Counted from the stretch's first letter, positions 19,031 through 28,293 are shown. The stretch is DNA of 64,000 bases from Caldimonas manganoxidans ATCC BAA-369 (GCF_000381125.1 NZ_KB905930.1:62001-126000), one strand, 5' to 3'. Translations and numbers: made by a program. The notes: generated by a model not told the origin, from the letters alone.

Positions 19031-19321
19031 ATGAGCCGACCTGCCAATCTGTCTCTTGCCCAACGAGCCGGCGCGCCATGGTGGCGTGAGCCCATGATGT
19101 GGCTGGTGTTGGGCGCCCCCGCGGCGGTGATTGCCGCCTGTGTCGTGACCATCACGCTGGCGATCCGGCATCCCGATCCCGTGCTGCAGCGTAGCGCCGT
19201 TTCCGCCGCGGCGACCCGTTCCGGCGCAGGCGCGGCCTCCGAGCGGAGTTGGCTGCCTGCGCAACAGGCTCGCAACCACAGTGCCACGCCAGCCTCGGCC
19301 CTGACCGGCCGGGGTGAATGA
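19031..19321 (+). CDS. Small FixH-like membrane protein of the cbb3 locus
   Basis: This is a 96-aa protein with one membrane helix (MMWLVLGAPAAVIAACVVTITLAI) preceded by PWWREP and followed by RHPDPVLQ. That arrangement matches the first third of FixH/CcoH, but the periplasmic beta-domain is missing and is replaced by an Ala/Ser/Arg-rich tail. The gene lies 26 nt after ccoG, where fixH normally sits. It may be a shortened lineage-specific FixH or a remnant that no longer folds the second domain. Identity as FixH is inference from position and the helix region. Confidence 0.65.
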   Translation: MSRPANLSLAQRAGAPWWREPMMWLVLGAPAAVIAACVVTITLAIRHPDPVLQRSAVSAAATRSGAGAASERSWLPAQQARNHSATPASALTGRGE

Positions 19322-19370
19322 GACGGCACGCGGCGCCACCTTCGTCTTGGTCCGTCGAGGCTCACCTGCG

Positions 19371-19607
19371 ATGAAACTGCCTTGGATGAGTATCCTCTGG
19401 CCGGCCTTTTTGATGGCCGGCGTCGTCGAGACGGTCGTCTTCGCGATGGTCGACCCCCAGGAGCTGCATTGGATCGGAGGGGCTCCGATCGAGCTGTCGG
19501 TCACGGCGGTCTATTCGTTGGCCTTCTTTTTCTTCTGGGGTGCTTTCATCCTGGCCGGCGTGACGATGCACCTGCTGGCGCACCCGCCGCAGCGAGATGA
19601 TGCCTGA
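19371..19607 (+). CDS. Small two-helix membrane protein linked to cbb3 oxidase genes
   Basis: This is a 78-aa hydrophobic protein with helices at about residues 5-25 (ILWPAFLMAGVVETVVFAMV) and 44-68. A conserved-looking DPQELHWIGG lies between them. Comparable small proteins occur next to fnr in related cco loci, but no function is established. ATG 19371 is used; a GTG at 19314 in frame would add 19 polar residues. It ends 16 nt from the convergent fnr gene. Confidence 0.65.
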   Translation: MKLPWMSILWPAFLMAGVVETVVFAMVDPQELHWIGGAPIELSVTAVYSLAFFFFWGAFILAGVTMHLLAHPPQRDDA

Positions 19608-19623
19608 GTTGGGCGCCAGCGGT

Positions 19624-20508
19624 TCAGCAGGTGCTGTTGTTGACCAGGCGGCGCAAGCCGTCCTCATTCAAGATACGGATCTGTCGCTGCTTGACTTCGA
19701 GCAAGCCGTCTTCCTGGAATTTCGAGAACGTGCGGCTGACGGTCTCTAGTTTCAAGCCGAGGTAGCTGCCGATTTCCTCGCGGGTCATGCGCAGGATCAG
19801 CGCCGAGGGCGAAAAACCGCGCGCCTGCAGGCGCTGCGTGAGGTTCAATAAAAAGGCGGCAAGGCGTTCCTCGGCACGCATGCTACCCAGCAGCAGCATC
19901 ACACCATGGTCGCGCACGATCTCGCGGCTCATGATCTTGTGAAACGAACTCTGCAACTCGGTGAACTCGCGCGACAGCTCTTCGAGTCGATGGTAGGGAA
20001 TCACACAGACCTGAGAGTCTTCCAGCGCCACCGCATCGCAGGTATGGCGGTCCTGACTGATGGCATCCAGCCCCAACAACTCCCCAGCCATCTGGAAGCC
20101 GGTGACCTGGTCGCGTCCGTCCTCCGAAGACACCCGGGTCTTGAAAAACCCCGTGCGCACGGCGTACAACGACTGGAACGGGTCGCCCGCATGGAACAAG
20201 GCCTCGCCGCGTTTGACGCTGCGACGCGAGGCCACCATCTGATCCAGCTTCTCGAGATTGGAGCGAGACAGGCCCACGGGCAGGCACAGTTCGCGCAGAT
20301 TGCAGCTCGAGCAAGCCACTTTGAGGGAATCGAGTTTGAGCATGCGCGTCGGCTTCTCCTTGAGGTCCATTATGGACCTTTGCGCGTCCTGGGAGACGAT
20401 CGGAGGGGTGAGGCTTGCGCGGGCCGGCCGTGCCGGAGGCTGGGTCGAGGCGGCCAAGGGGGCCCACAGGGGGGCCAGGCTGGCGTCGGAGGGCGTGTCG
20501 AACGGCAT
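19624..20508 (-). CDS. fnr: Oxygen-sensing transcriptional regulator Fnr, with N-terminal extension
   Basis: This Crp-family regulator (294 aa as called) senses oxygen with a 4Fe-4S cluster. Ligand cysteines are C66, C69 and C75 (ACSSCNLRELC) and C157 (DRHTCDAV), in the E. coli FNR spacing. The recognition helix ETVSRTF keeps the E..SR residues that read TTGAT. ATG 20508 was chosen because GAGGAG lies 8 nt upstream and the predicted FNR-dependent start of transcription is 21 nt before it. This leaves about 55 extra Pro/Ala-rich residues before the usual start. ATG 20370, also with a plausible ribosome site, would give a normal-length protein. Confidence 0.93.
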   Translation of the reverse strand: MPFDTPSDASLAPLWAPLAASTQPPARPARASLTPPIVSQDAQRSIMDLKEKPTRMLKLDSLKVACSSCNLRELCLPVGLSRSNLEKLDQMVASRRSVKRGEALFHAGDPFQSLYAVRTGFFKTRVSSEDGRDQVTGFQMAGELLGLDAISQDRHTCDAVALEDSQVCVIPYHRLEELSREFTELQSSFHKIMSREIVRDHGVMLLLGSMRAEERLAAFLLNLTQRLQARGFSPSALILRMTREEIGSYLGLKLETVSRTFSKFQEDGLLEVKQRQIRILNEDGLRRLVNNSTC

Positions 20509-20535
20509 GGTGCAGGCTCCTCAGGCAATGTGCCG

Positions 20536-20577
20536 ATTGTTCAGGAGCGTTCTGCACAGGGTCTTGAGCAAGATCAA
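20536..20577 (-). promoter_or_regulatory. FNR-type promoter of fnr, in the fnr-hemN intergenic region
   Basis: On the minus strand TTGATCTTGCTCAA (20577-20564) matches TTGAT-N4-ATCAA at 9 of 10 fixed positions. Placing its centre at -41.5 puts the -10 at 20541-20536, reading AACAAT, the same hexamer as at ccoN. Transcription would start near 20529, 21 nt before the fnr ATG at 20508. Read toward hemN the same spacing gives ACAGTG, a poor -10, so autoregulation of fnr fits best; hemN control is also possible. Confidence 0.55.
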
Positions 20578-20610
20578 GTCGTCAGCCGATCGCTCTGGCA
20601 CAGTGCCCCC

Positions 20611-22017
20611 ATGACGCACGATCCCGCCTTGCCGATCGCCCCCGAACTCTTACAGCGCTTCGACGTTCCGGGGCCCCGCTACACCTCTTATCCGACGGCA
20701 GACCGATTCGTCGAAGCCTTTGGGCCGGCGCAACTCGCGCAGGCCCTGGCTCAGCGCGCCGGTGGGGTGGGGGCCGTCGGGGGACGCGCTGCGGCCTTGT
20801 CCTTGTATGTGCACATCCCGTTTTGCGAGTCGGTGTGCTACTACTGCGCGTGCAACAAGATCATCACCCGCCATCACGAGCGGGCGGGCCAATACCTCGA
20901 GGCCCTGGAACGTGAAATCGCGTTGTACGTCGATGTCCTGGGGCGCGACCAGCCGGTCAGCCAGCTGCACCTCGGGGGCGGCACGCCGACCTTTCTTGCC
21001 GACGAGGAACTCGCAAGGCTGATGCAGGTCTTGCGAACCTCTTTCTGGTTGGTGCCCGGCGGGGAATACAGCATCGAAGTCGATCCTCGCACCGTCTCGC
21101 CGCAGCGCTTGTCCCATCTGGTGTCGCTGGGTTTCAATCGCATCAGTCTGGGCGTGCAGGATTTCGATCCCGACGTGCAAAAGGCGGTGCACCGCGTGCA
21201 GTCCTTCGACAGCGTGGCTCGTTTGATCGAGCAGGCGCGCGAGCTGGGCATCGAATCGGTCAATGCCGATTTGATCTATGGGTTGCCACGACAGACGGCG
21301 ACCTCATTTGCCCGCACGCTGGAGCTCATGGGCCAGTTGCGGCCGGACCGCATCGCCTTGTACGGCTATGCGCACCTGCCAGCGCGATTCAAGCCTCAGC
21401 GGCGCATCGATGCCAGCGAGCTGCCCGGACCTGCCGACAAGCTGGCCATGTTGTCGGCGGCCATTGCCAGCTTCGCTCGGGCCGGCTACGACTACATCGG
21501 CATGGACCACTTTGCCTTGCCCAACGATGCGCTGGCCGTGGCCAAGCGCCAAGGCCGACTGCACCGCAACTTCCAGGGCTACAGCACCCAACCCGATGCC
21601 GACCTCATTGCCTTGGGTGTGTCAGCGATCGGCCGGGTGGGCAGTCACTACAGCCAGAACGTCAAAACCCTGCCCGAGTATTACGACGCCCTGCGCCAAG
21701 GGCAATTCCCTGTGGCCCGAGGCTTGGCACTCACGCGCGATGACCTGGTGCGCCGCGCCGTCATCATGGCCCTCATGTGTCAAGGGCAGGTCGCGTTCGA
21801 GTCCATCGAACTGTCGTACCTGATCGACTTCCGCCACTACTTCGCGGCCGAAATGGCGCAGCTCGAACCCCTGGCCGCGCACGGGCTGCTGCGCATCGAG
21901 CCCGATGGCCTGTATGTGACGCCGTCGGGCTGGTACGTCGTGCGGGGCATCGCGATGGTCTTCGACAAATACCTGCAGGCCGAGCGCAGCCGCGAGCGAT
22001 TCTCCCGCATCATTTGA
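20611..22017 (+). CDS. hemN: Oxygen-independent coproporphyrinogen III oxidase
   Basis: This is a 468-aa radical SAM enzyme making protoporphyrinogen IX without oxygen. The cluster motif is C72-x3-C76-x2-C79 (PFCESVCYYCACNK). N-terminal FDVPGPRYTSYPTADRF, LHLGGGTPTFL and GVQDFDPDVQKAVHR are typical of true HemN (not HemW). It supplies haem for cbb3 at low oxygen, matching its place beside fnr. An FNR-box-like site lies 34-47 nt upstream of ATG 20611. Confidence 0.96.
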   Translation: MTHDPALPIAPELLQRFDVPGPRYTSYPTADRFVEAFGPAQLAQALAQRAGGVGAVGGRAAALSLYVHIPFCESVCYYCACNKIITRHHERAGQYLEALEREIALYVDVLGRDQPVSQLHLGGGTPTFLADEELARLMQVLRTSFWLVPGGEYSIEVDPRTVSPQRLSHLVSLGFNRISLGVQDFDPDVQKAVHRVQSFDSVARLIEQARELGIESVNADLIYGLPRQTATSFARTLELMGQLRPDRIALYGYAHLPARFKPQRRIDASELPGPADKLAMLSAAIASFARAGYDYIGMDHFALPNDALAVAKRQGRLHRNFQGYSTQPDADLIALGVSAIGRVGSHYSQNVKTLPEYYDALRQGQFPVARGLALTRDDLVRRAVIMALMCQGQVAFESIELSYLIDFRHYFAAEMAQLEPLAAHGLLRIEPDGLYVTPSGWYVVRGIAMVFDKYLQAERSRERFSRII

Positions 22018-22030
22018 CGATGAACGGACG

Positions 22031-22711
22031 ATGAACGCGGCCTTGCTGCTCAGTGCGGGATTGATGGGCCTGGCCGGGAGCCTGCATTGCACCGCCATGT
22101 GCGGCGCTGCCACACTGGCCCTCGGTCGCTCGGGAACCCGTGGGTGGGCGTTCCAGGCCGGGCGCTTGCTTGGCTATGGAATGGCCGGTGCAGTGGCTGC
22201 CGGCGCCCTGCAGTCCCTGCAATGGGCGGCGGCGCAGCTGAGCGTGCTCAAACCCTTCTGGGCCATGTTCCATGTGGCCGTCATCGCCCTGGGGCTGAGC
22301 CTGCTGTGGCGGGGGCGCCAGCCGCACTGGCTCGACGCGCTGGCCCACCACGTCTGGCAGCGTCTGCGTCAAGCCCCCCTGCGGCGCTGGCCGCTGCAGG
22401 GCGCAGCCAGCGCCCTGGTGGCCGGGCTGATGTGGGTGCTGCTGCCCTGTGGGCTGTTGTATTCGGCCTTGATGGTGGCGGCCCTGGGCAACTCGATGGC
22501 CGAAGGGGCTGCGGTGATGCTGGTCTTCGCGCTGGCGTCGGCCGTGGGCTTGCAGGCCCTGGCGTTGACATGGCAGCGCCTGCGCGGGGCGGACGCCGGG
22601 TGGCGGGGCACCTGGGTGGTCCGTGCCGCCGGGGCGATCCTGGCCGCCAGCTCCGCCTGGGCCCTGGGGCACGGCCTGTGGATGAACTTTGGCGCACCGG
22701 TGTGTCGATGA
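22031..22711 (+). CDS. TauE/SafE-like membrane protein with CxxxC motif
   Basis: This is a 226-aa polytopic membrane protein, about six helices. The first helix carries [14 protein letters not shown], a His-Cys-x3-Cys metal-type motif found in the TauE/SafE-like (UreH-like) proteins that accompany cbb3 oxidase genes. A second glycine/cysteine motif [14 protein letters not shown] appears near residue 140, as in that family. Starting 13 nt after hemN, it is probably co-transcribed. A role in copper handling for cbb3 is often proposed for these relatives; here it is inference from position and the cysteines. Confidence 0.8.
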   Translation: MNAALLLSAGLMGLAGSLHCTAMCGAATLALGRSGTRGWAFQAGRLLGYGMAGAVAAGALQSLQWAAAQLSVLKPFWAMFHVAVIALGLSLLWRGRQPHWLDALAHHVWQRLRQAPLRRWPLQGAASALVAGLMWVLLPCGLLYSALMVAALGNSMAEGAAVMLVFALASAVGLQALALTWQRLRGADAGWRGTWVVRAAGAILAASSAWALGHGLWMNFGAPVCR

Positions 22712-22850
22712 GGCTGTGCGATTGGCGCCTGGACGATGCGCCGGCCCCCCCGCAAGCGGCCGTGGGCACGGCCTGCACTGCCTTAGAATCGTTCGTCTAA
22801 AACAATCTCTCACCCTGAGTTTTCACTCGGTTTTGCGCGGAGCTTGCGAC

Positions 22851-24104
22851 ATGTACCAGCACATCAAGGTGCCCGAGGGCGGGCAGAAGATCACCGTCAA
22901 CAAAGACTTCTCGCTCAACGTGCCCGACAACCCGATCATCCCTTACATCGAGGGCGATGGCACCGGCTTCGACATCACGCCCGTGATGATCAAAGTGGTC
23001 GATGCGGCGGTGGCCAAAGCCTATGCGGGCCAGCGCAAGATCCACTGGATGGAAATCTATGCCGGTGAGAAGTCGACGAAAGTGTACGGGCCCGATGTCT
23101 GGCTCCCCGACGAAACGCTGCAAGTGCTCAAAGAGTACGTCGTCTCCATCAAAGGCCCCTTGACCACTCCGGTCGGCGGTGGCATCCGCTCGCTGAACGT
23201 GGCCCTGCGGCAGGAGCTCGACCTGTACGTCTGCCTGCGTCCGGTGCGCTACTTCAAAGGGGTGCCCTCGCCGCTGAAAGAGCCCGAGAAGACCGACATG
23301 GTGATCTTCCGCGAGAACTCGGAGGACATCTACGCTGGCATCGAATGGGCTGCCGAGTCCGAGCAGGCCAAGAAGGTCATCGCCTTCCTGCAGAAGGAGA
23401 TGGGGGTCAAGAAGATCCGCTTCCCCGAGACCTCGGGCATCGGCATCAAGCCGGTCTCGCGCGAAGGCACCGAGCGCCTGGTGCGTAAAGCCATCCAGTA
23501 CGCCATCGACAACGACAAACCCTCGGTGACCCTGGTTCACAAGGGCAACATCATGAAGTTCACCGAAGGGGCTTTCCGTGACTGGGGATATGCCCTGGCG
23601 CAGAAGGAATTCGGCGCCGAACCCATCGACGGTGGCCCGTGGTGCAAGTTCAAAAATCCCAAGACGGGCAAGGACATCGTGATCAAAGATGCGATAGCCG
23701 ACGCCTTCTTGCAGCAGATTTTGCTGCGCCCGGCCGAATATTCCGTGATTGCCACGCTCAATTTGAACGGCGACTATATCTCCGACGCTTTGGCAGCCCA
23801 GGTGGGCGGCATCGGCATCGCGCCCGGCGCCAACCTGTCCGATTCGGTGGCCATGTTCGAAGCCACCCACGGCACGGCGCCCAAGTACGCGGGCAAGGAC
23901 TATGTCAACCCGGGTTCGGAGATCCTCTCGGCCGAGATGATGTTGCGCCACATGGGCTGGACCGAGGCCGCTGATCTGATCATCAGCTCGATGGAAAAAG
24001 CCATCCTGAGCAAGAAAGTCACCTACGACTTTGCCCGCTTGCTCGACGGGGCCACCCAGGTGAGCTGCTCCGGCTTCGGCCAGGTCATGATCGACCACAT
24101 GTAA
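22851..24104 (+). CDS. icd: Isocitrate dehydrogenase, NADP-dependent
   Basis: This 417-aa homodimeric TCA enzyme turns isocitrate into 2-oxoglutarate. Substrate-site residues lie in [13 protein letters not shown], with the serine that is phosphorylated in E. coli. The metal-binding part is [10 protein letters not shown], and NADP preference is shown by [12 protein letters not shown]. The length matches the E. coli enzyme. A TAGAAT at 22784-22789 is a candidate -10. No obvious terminator follows in the 173 bp before the convergent cold-shock gene. Confidence 0.97.
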   Translation: MYQHIKVPEGGQKITVNKDFSLNVPDNPIIPYIEGDGTGFDITPVMIKVVDAAVAKAYAGQRKIHWMEIYAGEKSTKVYGPDVWLPDETLQVLKEYVVSIKGPLTTPVGGGIRSLNVALRQELDLYVCLRPVRYFKGVPSPLKEPEKTDMVIFRENSEDIYAGIEWAAESEQAKKVIAFLQKEMGVKKIRFPETSGIGIKPVSREGTERLVRKAIQYAIDNDKPSVTLVHKGNIMKFTEGAFRDWGYALAQKEFGAEPIDGGPWCKFKNPKTGKDIVIKDAIADAFLQQILLRPAEYSVIATLNLNGDYISDALAAQVGGIGIAPGANLSDSVAMFEATHGTAPKYAGKDYVNPGSEILSAEMMLRHMGWTEAADLIISSMEKAILSKKVTYDFARLLDGATQVSCSGFGQVMIDHM

Positions 24105-24277
24105 GTAAATATGTGAGCCGTGCGCCCCGTGCGCACGTGAGACCCGGCTGGGCGCCCCAGGGCCTCCACCCGATCCAGGGGGTGGGGGCCTTGTCTCTAA
24201 TGGGGCGAGGCGAAGAGAGGCAATCGCGCACTACGCGCCCTGCGAGCTGGCAGGCGGGCGCCCGGGGGAAGGGCGGC

Positions 24278-24592
24278 TCAGTCCCCGGCCCGGGAGGCGC
24301 TGCCCTGATGCCGGGACGTGTGGGGACGGGATTCCGAGGCTGGGAAGTTGGCTTGCAGCGCCTGGAGCGCGCCGCGCTTGGGCGGCGGATCCAGCGGCTG
24401 GATGTTCTGCGCCAACAGGCCCTTGGGGCCCTGGACGAGATCGAAAGCCACCCGGGCGCCTTGCTTGAGGGTGCGGAACCCTTCCATCTGGATGGCGGTG
24501 AAATGGGCGAACACGTCGCCACCGCCACCTTCGGGCTCGATGAACCCGAAACCCTTGGCATCATTGAACCATTTGACCGTGCCGACGCCCAT
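24278..24592 (-). CDS. Cold-shock domain protein with C-terminal extension
   Basis: This is a 104-aa protein. Residues 1-67 form a cold-shock domain: [17 protein letters not shown] contains RNP1 (KGFGFI), and DVFAHFTAI is RNP2. About 35 further residues ([25 protein letters not shown]...) are Pro/Ser/Arg-rich and have no recognised fold. Standard CspA is about 70 aa. The domain should bind single-stranded nucleic acid and act as an RNA chaperone. RNP2 has VFAHF instead of the usual VFVHF. It converges on icd. Confidence 0.9.
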   Translation of the reverse strand: MGVGTVKWFNDAKGFGFIEPEGGGGDVFAHFTAIQMEGFRTLKQGARVAFDLVQGPKGLLAQNIQPLDPPPKRGALQALQANFPASESRPHTSRHQGSASRAGD

Positions 24593-24686
24593 GAGGCTCC
24601 CCCTCGGATTGCTACTTTTGTCAGAAAATTTTCAGTTTGGCGTTCGAGCCTTGTCAAGGCTGGACGCGCTCGGGTTTGTCTCCAAA

Positions 24687-24712
24687 TGTGAGCAGGATGT
24701 GTGAGCAGGATG
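24687..24712. repeat. Two tandem copies of a 13-bp unit
   Basis: TGTGAGCAGGATG occurs at 24687-24699 and immediately again at 24700-24712, exact copies. It lies between the divergent cold-shock and clpS genes. It may be a chance duplication or a pair of binding sites. Confidence 0.7.
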
Positions 24713-24766
24713 CCTCGATGAGCGCGGGGGGATGGGCGAGGCGACACCACGGAGGCCGGGACTCGA

Positions 24767-24772
24767 TAGAAT
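24767..24772 (+). promoter_or_regulatory. Candidate -10 element directly before clpS
   Basis: TAGAAT matches TATAAT at 5 of 6 and ends 6 nt before the clpS ATG at 24779. If used, transcription would start at or next to the A of the start codon, giving a leaderless mRNA. No Shine-Dalgarno-like sequence precedes clpS, which agrees. No convincing -35 was seen. Confidence 0.35.
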
Positions 24773-24778
24773 GAAATC

Positions 24779-25138
24779 ATGTCCCGAAACGCGACGAATC
24801 CGCCTTCATCTCAGCCGCCCGGTCGGCCGCGGCCGGACGACGGCCAGGGCTCAGTCGTTGCCGAGCGCCAGGCCTCCCGGGTCGAGCCGCCTCGCATGTA
24901 CCAAGTGGTCATGCTCAACGACGACTTCACACCGATGGAGTTCGTCGTGATGGTTTTACAGGAATTTTTTCACCGCGACCTGGAAACGGCCACGCATATC
25001 ATGCTGAAGATTCACCACGAAGGTCGGGGCGTGTGTGGGGTCTACACCAAGGATGTGGCCGCGACGAAAGTGGAAATGGTGCTTGCCGCCGCGCGCCGCG
25101 CGGGGCATCCTTTGCAGTGCATTATGGAGGCCGCATGA
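24779..25138 (+). CDS. clpS: ATP-dependent Clp protease adaptor ClpS
   Basis: This is a 119-aa adaptor that delivers N-degron substrates to ClpAP. The folded core contains [25 protein letters not shown], with the DD and hydrophobic pocket residues for N-terminal aromatic/Leu recognition, then [15 protein letters not shown]. The first 35 residues are a disordered Pro/Arg-rich extension. There is no ribosome site before the ATG. The stop overlaps the clpA start (ATGA at 25135-25138). Confidence 0.96.
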   Translation: MSRNATNPPSSQPPGRPRPDDGQGSVVAERQASRVEPPRMYQVVMLNDDFTPMEFVVMVLQEFFHRDLETATHIMLKIHHEGRGVCGVYTKDVAATKVEMVLAAARRAGHPLQCIMEAA

Positions 25139-27441
25139 TTGCCCAGGAACTTGAAGTCAGCCTGCACATGGCGTTCGTCGAGGCGCGCCAGCAGCGCCAC
25201 GAGTTCATCACGGTGGAGCATCTGTTGCTGGCCCTGCTGGACAATCCGTCGGCGGCCGAGGTGCTGCGGGCCTGCGCGGCCAACATCGAGGATTTGCGCA
25301 AGAACCTGACGAACTTCATCAAGGAAAACACCCCGACGGTGGGCGGCACCGACGAGGTCGACACCCAGCCCACCTTGGGGTTTCAGCGCGTGATCCAGCG
25401 CGCGATCATGCATGTGCAGTCCACCGGTAGCGGCAAGAAGGAAGTCACCGGTGCCAATGTGTTGGTGGCGATCTTCGGGGAAAAAGACTCCCATGCCGTC
25501 TACTACCTGCATCAGCAGGGGGTCACGCGCCTGGACGTGGTGAACTACATTGCCCACGGGATCAAAAAGTCCGATCCGCCCGAGCCGGCCAAGCCCAGCG
25601 AGGGGCCGGCGGCCAACGGCGAGGCCGAACGGGACGAGGCCGAAGGCAAGGGATCGCCGCTGGAGCAGTTCACCCAGAATCTCAACCAGCTCGCCCGAGA
25701 TGGCAAGATCGACCCGCTCATTGGCCGTGAGCACGAGGTCGAGCGGGTCATTCAAGTGCTGTGCCGCCGCCGCAAGAACAACCCCTTGCTGGTGGGCGAA
25801 GCCGGGGTGGGCAAGACGGCCATTGCCGAAGGATTGGCCTGGCGCATCACCGAAGGCGAGGTGCCCGAGGTGCTGGCCGATTCCACCGTCTACGCCTTGG
25901 ACATGGGGGCGTTGCTGGCGGGCACGAAGTACCGCGGCGACTTCGAACAGCGCCTCAAGGGGGTGCTCAAGGCGCTCAAAGACCAGCCCAATGCGATCCT
26001 TTTCATCGATGAAATCCACACCTTGATCGGTGCTGGCGCGGCCTCCGGCGGCACGCTGGATGCCAGCAACCTGCTCAAGCCGGCGCTCAGTTCCGGTGCA
26101 ATCAAGTGCATCGGGGCCACGACCTTCAACGAATACCGTGGCATTTTCGAGAAGGATGCGGCCTTGTCGCGGCGCTTCCAGAAGATCGATGTGGTCGAAC
26201 CCTCGGTGGAGCAGACCGTGGAGATCCTCAAGGGCTTGAAATCCCGCTTCGAGGAGCATCACAGCGTCAAGTATGCGCTTGGCGCCTTGCAAGCCGCGGC
26301 CGAGCTTTCGGCCAAGTACATCAATGACCGCCACCTGCCGGACAAGGCCATCGATGTGATCGACGAGGCCGGTGCGGCGCAGCGCATCCTGCCCAAGAGC
26401 AAGCAGAAGAAAACCATCACCCGAGCCGAGGTGGAGGAAATCGTGGCCAAGATCGCACGAATTCCCCCGGCCAGTGTCAGCAGCGACGACCGCTCCAAGC
26501 TGAAAAATCTCGATCGCGACCTCAAGAGCGTGGTCTTCGGGCAAGATGCCGCCATCGACGCCTTGGCCGCGGCGATCAAGATGGCGCGATCGGGCTTGGG
26601 CAAACCCGACAAACCCATCGGCTCGTTCCTGTTCTCGGGGCCCACCGGCGTGGGCAAGACCGAAGTGGCCAAGCAGTTGGCCTACATTCTGGGCATCGAG
26701 CTGATCCGCTTCGACATGTCCGAGTACATGGAGCGTCATGCGGTGAGCCGCTTGATCGGCGCACCTCCGGGCTATGTCGGCTTCGACCAAGGTGGTTTGC
26801 TCACCGAAGCGATCACGAAAAAGCCACACGCGGTGCTGCTGCTCGACGAAATCGAGAAAGCGCACCCGGATGTCTTCAACGTGCTGCTGCAGGTCATGGA
26901 CCATGGCACCTTGACCGACAACAATGGTCGCAAGGCCGACTTCCGTAACGTCATCATCATCATGACGACCAATGCGGGCGCCGAGACCATGAGCAAGGCG
27001 ACCATCGGTTTCACCACGACCCGTGAAGCCGGCGATGAGATGGCCGAAATCAAGCGGCTGTTCACGCCCGAGTTTCGCAATCGCCTGGACGCCATCGTCA
27101 GCTTCCGGCCGTTGACCGAAGAGATCATCTTGCGGGTGGTCGACAAGTTCCTGCTGCAACTGGAAAGCCAGCTGGCCGAGAAGAAGGTCGAGGCCACGTT
27201 CACCGATGCGCTGCGCAAGCACCTGGCGAAGAAGGGCTTCGACCCCTTGATGGGCGCGCGGCCGATGCAGCGCCTGATTCAGGACACCATCCGGCGGGCT
27301 CTGGCGGACGAGTTGCTCTTTGGCCGTTTGGTCGACGGCGGGCGCCTGGTGGTCGATCTGGACGACAAAGGCGAGGTGGTGCTGGACATTCAGCCCCATC
27401 GCAGGAGCGACAAGCCCAAGGCCGAACCGGCCACGGCTTGA
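25135..27441 (+). CDS. clpA: ATP-dependent Clp protease ATP-binding subunit ClpA
   Basis: This 768-aa AAA+ unfoldase works with ClpP. An N-domain (residues 1-145) precedes two ATPase modules: D1 Walker [10 protein letters not shown] near 223, and D2 GPTGVGKTE near 503, each with a Walker B ([21 protein letters not shown]). An IGF tripeptide loop (TIGFTT) near residue 622 is the ClpP-docking element. The start at 25135 overlaps clpS. A hairpin follows 30 nt after the stop. Confidence 0.97.
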   Translation: MIAQELEVSLHMAFVEARQQRHEFITVEHLLLALLDNPSAAEVLRACAANIEDLRKNLTNFIKENTPTVGGTDEVDTQPTLGFQRVIQRAIMHVQSTGSGKKEVTGANVLVAIFGEKDSHAVYYLHQQGVTRLDVVNYIAHGIKKSDPPEPAKPSEGPAANGEAERDEAEGKGSPLEQFTQNLNQLARDGKIDPLIGREHEVERVIQVLCRRRKNNPLLVGEAGVGKTAIAEGLAWRITEGEVPEVLADSTVYALDMGALLAGTKYRGDFEQRLKGVLKALKDQPNAILFIDEIHTLIGAGAASGGTLDASNLLKPALSSGAIKCIGATTFNEYRGIFEKDAALSRRFQKIDVVEPSVEQTVEILKGLKSRFEEHHSVKYALGALQAAAELSAKYINDRHLPDKAIDVIDEAGAAQRILPKSKQKKTITRAEVEEIVAKIARIPPASVSSDDRSKLKNLDRDLKSVVFGQDAAIDALAAAIKMARSGLGKPDKPIGSFLFSGPTGVGKTEVAKQLAYILGIELIRFDMSEYMERHAVSRLIGAPPGYVGFDQGGLLTEAITKKPHAVLLLDEIEKAHPDVFNVLLQVMDHGTLTDNNGRKADFRNVIIIMTTNAGAETMSKATIGFTTTREAGDEMAEIKRLFTPEFRNRLDAIVSFRPLTEEIILRVVDKFLLQLESQLAEKKVEATFTDALRKHLAKKGFDPLMGARPMQRLIQDTIRRALADELLFGRLVDGGRLVVDLDDKGEVVLDIQPHRRSDKPKAEPATA

Positions 27442-27471
27442 TGCCTCGCCCGCTGGGGGGGGCTTCCAAAG

Positions 27472-27492
27472 ACGGGTCCCAGCGGGGCCCGT
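27472..27492. terminator. Bidirectional terminator between clpA and mtfA
   Basis: ACGGGTCCC (27472-27480), loop AGC and GGGGCCCGT (27484-27492) form a 9-bp stem with one G-T pair. TTCTGTCTTT follows on the plus strand and CTTTGG on the minus strand, so it can serve both convergent genes. The U-tracts are short. Confidence 0.6.
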
Positions 27493-27499
27493 TCTGTCT

Positions 27500-28288
27500 T
27501 TAGCCCACCGTTTGTGCTGCCGGATCCTGGCGGAAGTAGCCGCTGAACAAACCGTAGAGCTCGGGATGGTGGCGCCGGAAGTCGCTGGCTGCCACGAAAA
27601 ATGCTTCGGCAGCCACTGGGAAAAATTCCTCGAGGGATTCGCTGCCGTAGGGGTCGAGAAAGGTGTCCAGTCCCTGATCGACGTCGCGGCAGAACGCTTC
27701 ATACGCTGGCTCGATCACCGAGCGCCACTGCCGACGGGCCGCCCGATCGGGCAGGGGCGGCATGCCATCGGCTTGACCATCGGCCATGTCGAGCTTGTGG
27801 ACGAATTCGTGGATCACGACGTTGTAGCCCCACTGAGCCAGCTCGCCAGCCTCGGACACATCGGCCCAGGACAGCATCACCGGTCCGCCTTCCATGGCCT
27901 CGCCGGCCAGCACTTCGTCGTAATGATGGACCACCCCGTCCTCATCGGTCACCACGCGGTGAGCCACCACCTCGGCTGGGTGCACCACGATACCGACGAA
28001 ATCGTCATAGACCTGCAAGCCCAGGTGCAGCACCGGCAGGCAGGCCTGCGCGGCGATCGCAACGGCCATCTCGTCGGTGACGACCAGCCCGTTGGCACCC
28101 GAGAACTCTTTACGATCGAGAAACAGCGTGGCCATCCGGCGCAGGGCGGCGAGGTCTTCGGCGGAACGTTCGGCCAGAAAGGGATAGCGTGCCAGGGTAT
28201 GGGCCCACAAGGGCTCGGGAATGGCGCGGCGCGCCAGCGCACGCGCTTCCACACGTGATCGCCACCGTTGCCACCACCATGCAGCCAT
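27500..28288 (-). CDS. mtfA: Zinc-dependent peptidase, MtfA family
   Basis: This 262-aa protein has the HExxH metallopeptidase motif in VVIHEFVHKLDMADG, with the downstream ESLEEFFPVAAEAFF segment supplying the third zinc ligand, as in MtfA (Mlc titration factor A). The N-terminal WWWQRWRSR is typical. E. coli MtfA binds the glucose repressor Mlc; no Mlc gene is in view, so the physiological target here is unknown. It starts 5 nt after lpxH, at the end of the minus-strand run TPR-ppiA-ppiB-lpxH-mtfA. Confidence 0.9.
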   Translation of the reverse strand: MAAWWWQRWRSRVEARALARRAIPEPLWAHTLARYPFLAERSAEDLAALRRMATLFLDRKEFSGANGLVVTDEMAVAIAAQACLPVLHLGLQVYDDFVGIVVHPAEVVAHRVVTDEDGVVHHYDEVLAGEAMEGGPVMLSWADVSEAGELAQWGYNVVIHEFVHKLDMADGQADGMPPLPDRAARRQWRSVIEPAYEAFCRDVDQGLDTFLDPYGSESLEEFFPVAAEAFFVAASDFRRHHPELYGLFSGYFRQDPAAQTVG

Positions 28289-28293
28289 GACCG

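Noticed and set aside
17439-19079. A long minus-strand open frame covering ccoG
   Set aside because: The plus-strand product is a complete CcoG with both cluster motifs. The antisense product is His/Gln/Arg-rich with no domain, as expected from a shadow frame.
20611-20622. Alternative far-upstream start of the hemN frame (from 19906)
   Set aside because: The extension would be antisense to fnr and lies outside the family. ATG 20611 gives the exact HemN N-terminus.
25042-27702. A very long open frame on the minus strand across clpA
   Set aside because: It is antisense to clpA, whose protein is fully conserved. High GC makes long antisense frames common, and this one has no ribosome site or recognisable domain.
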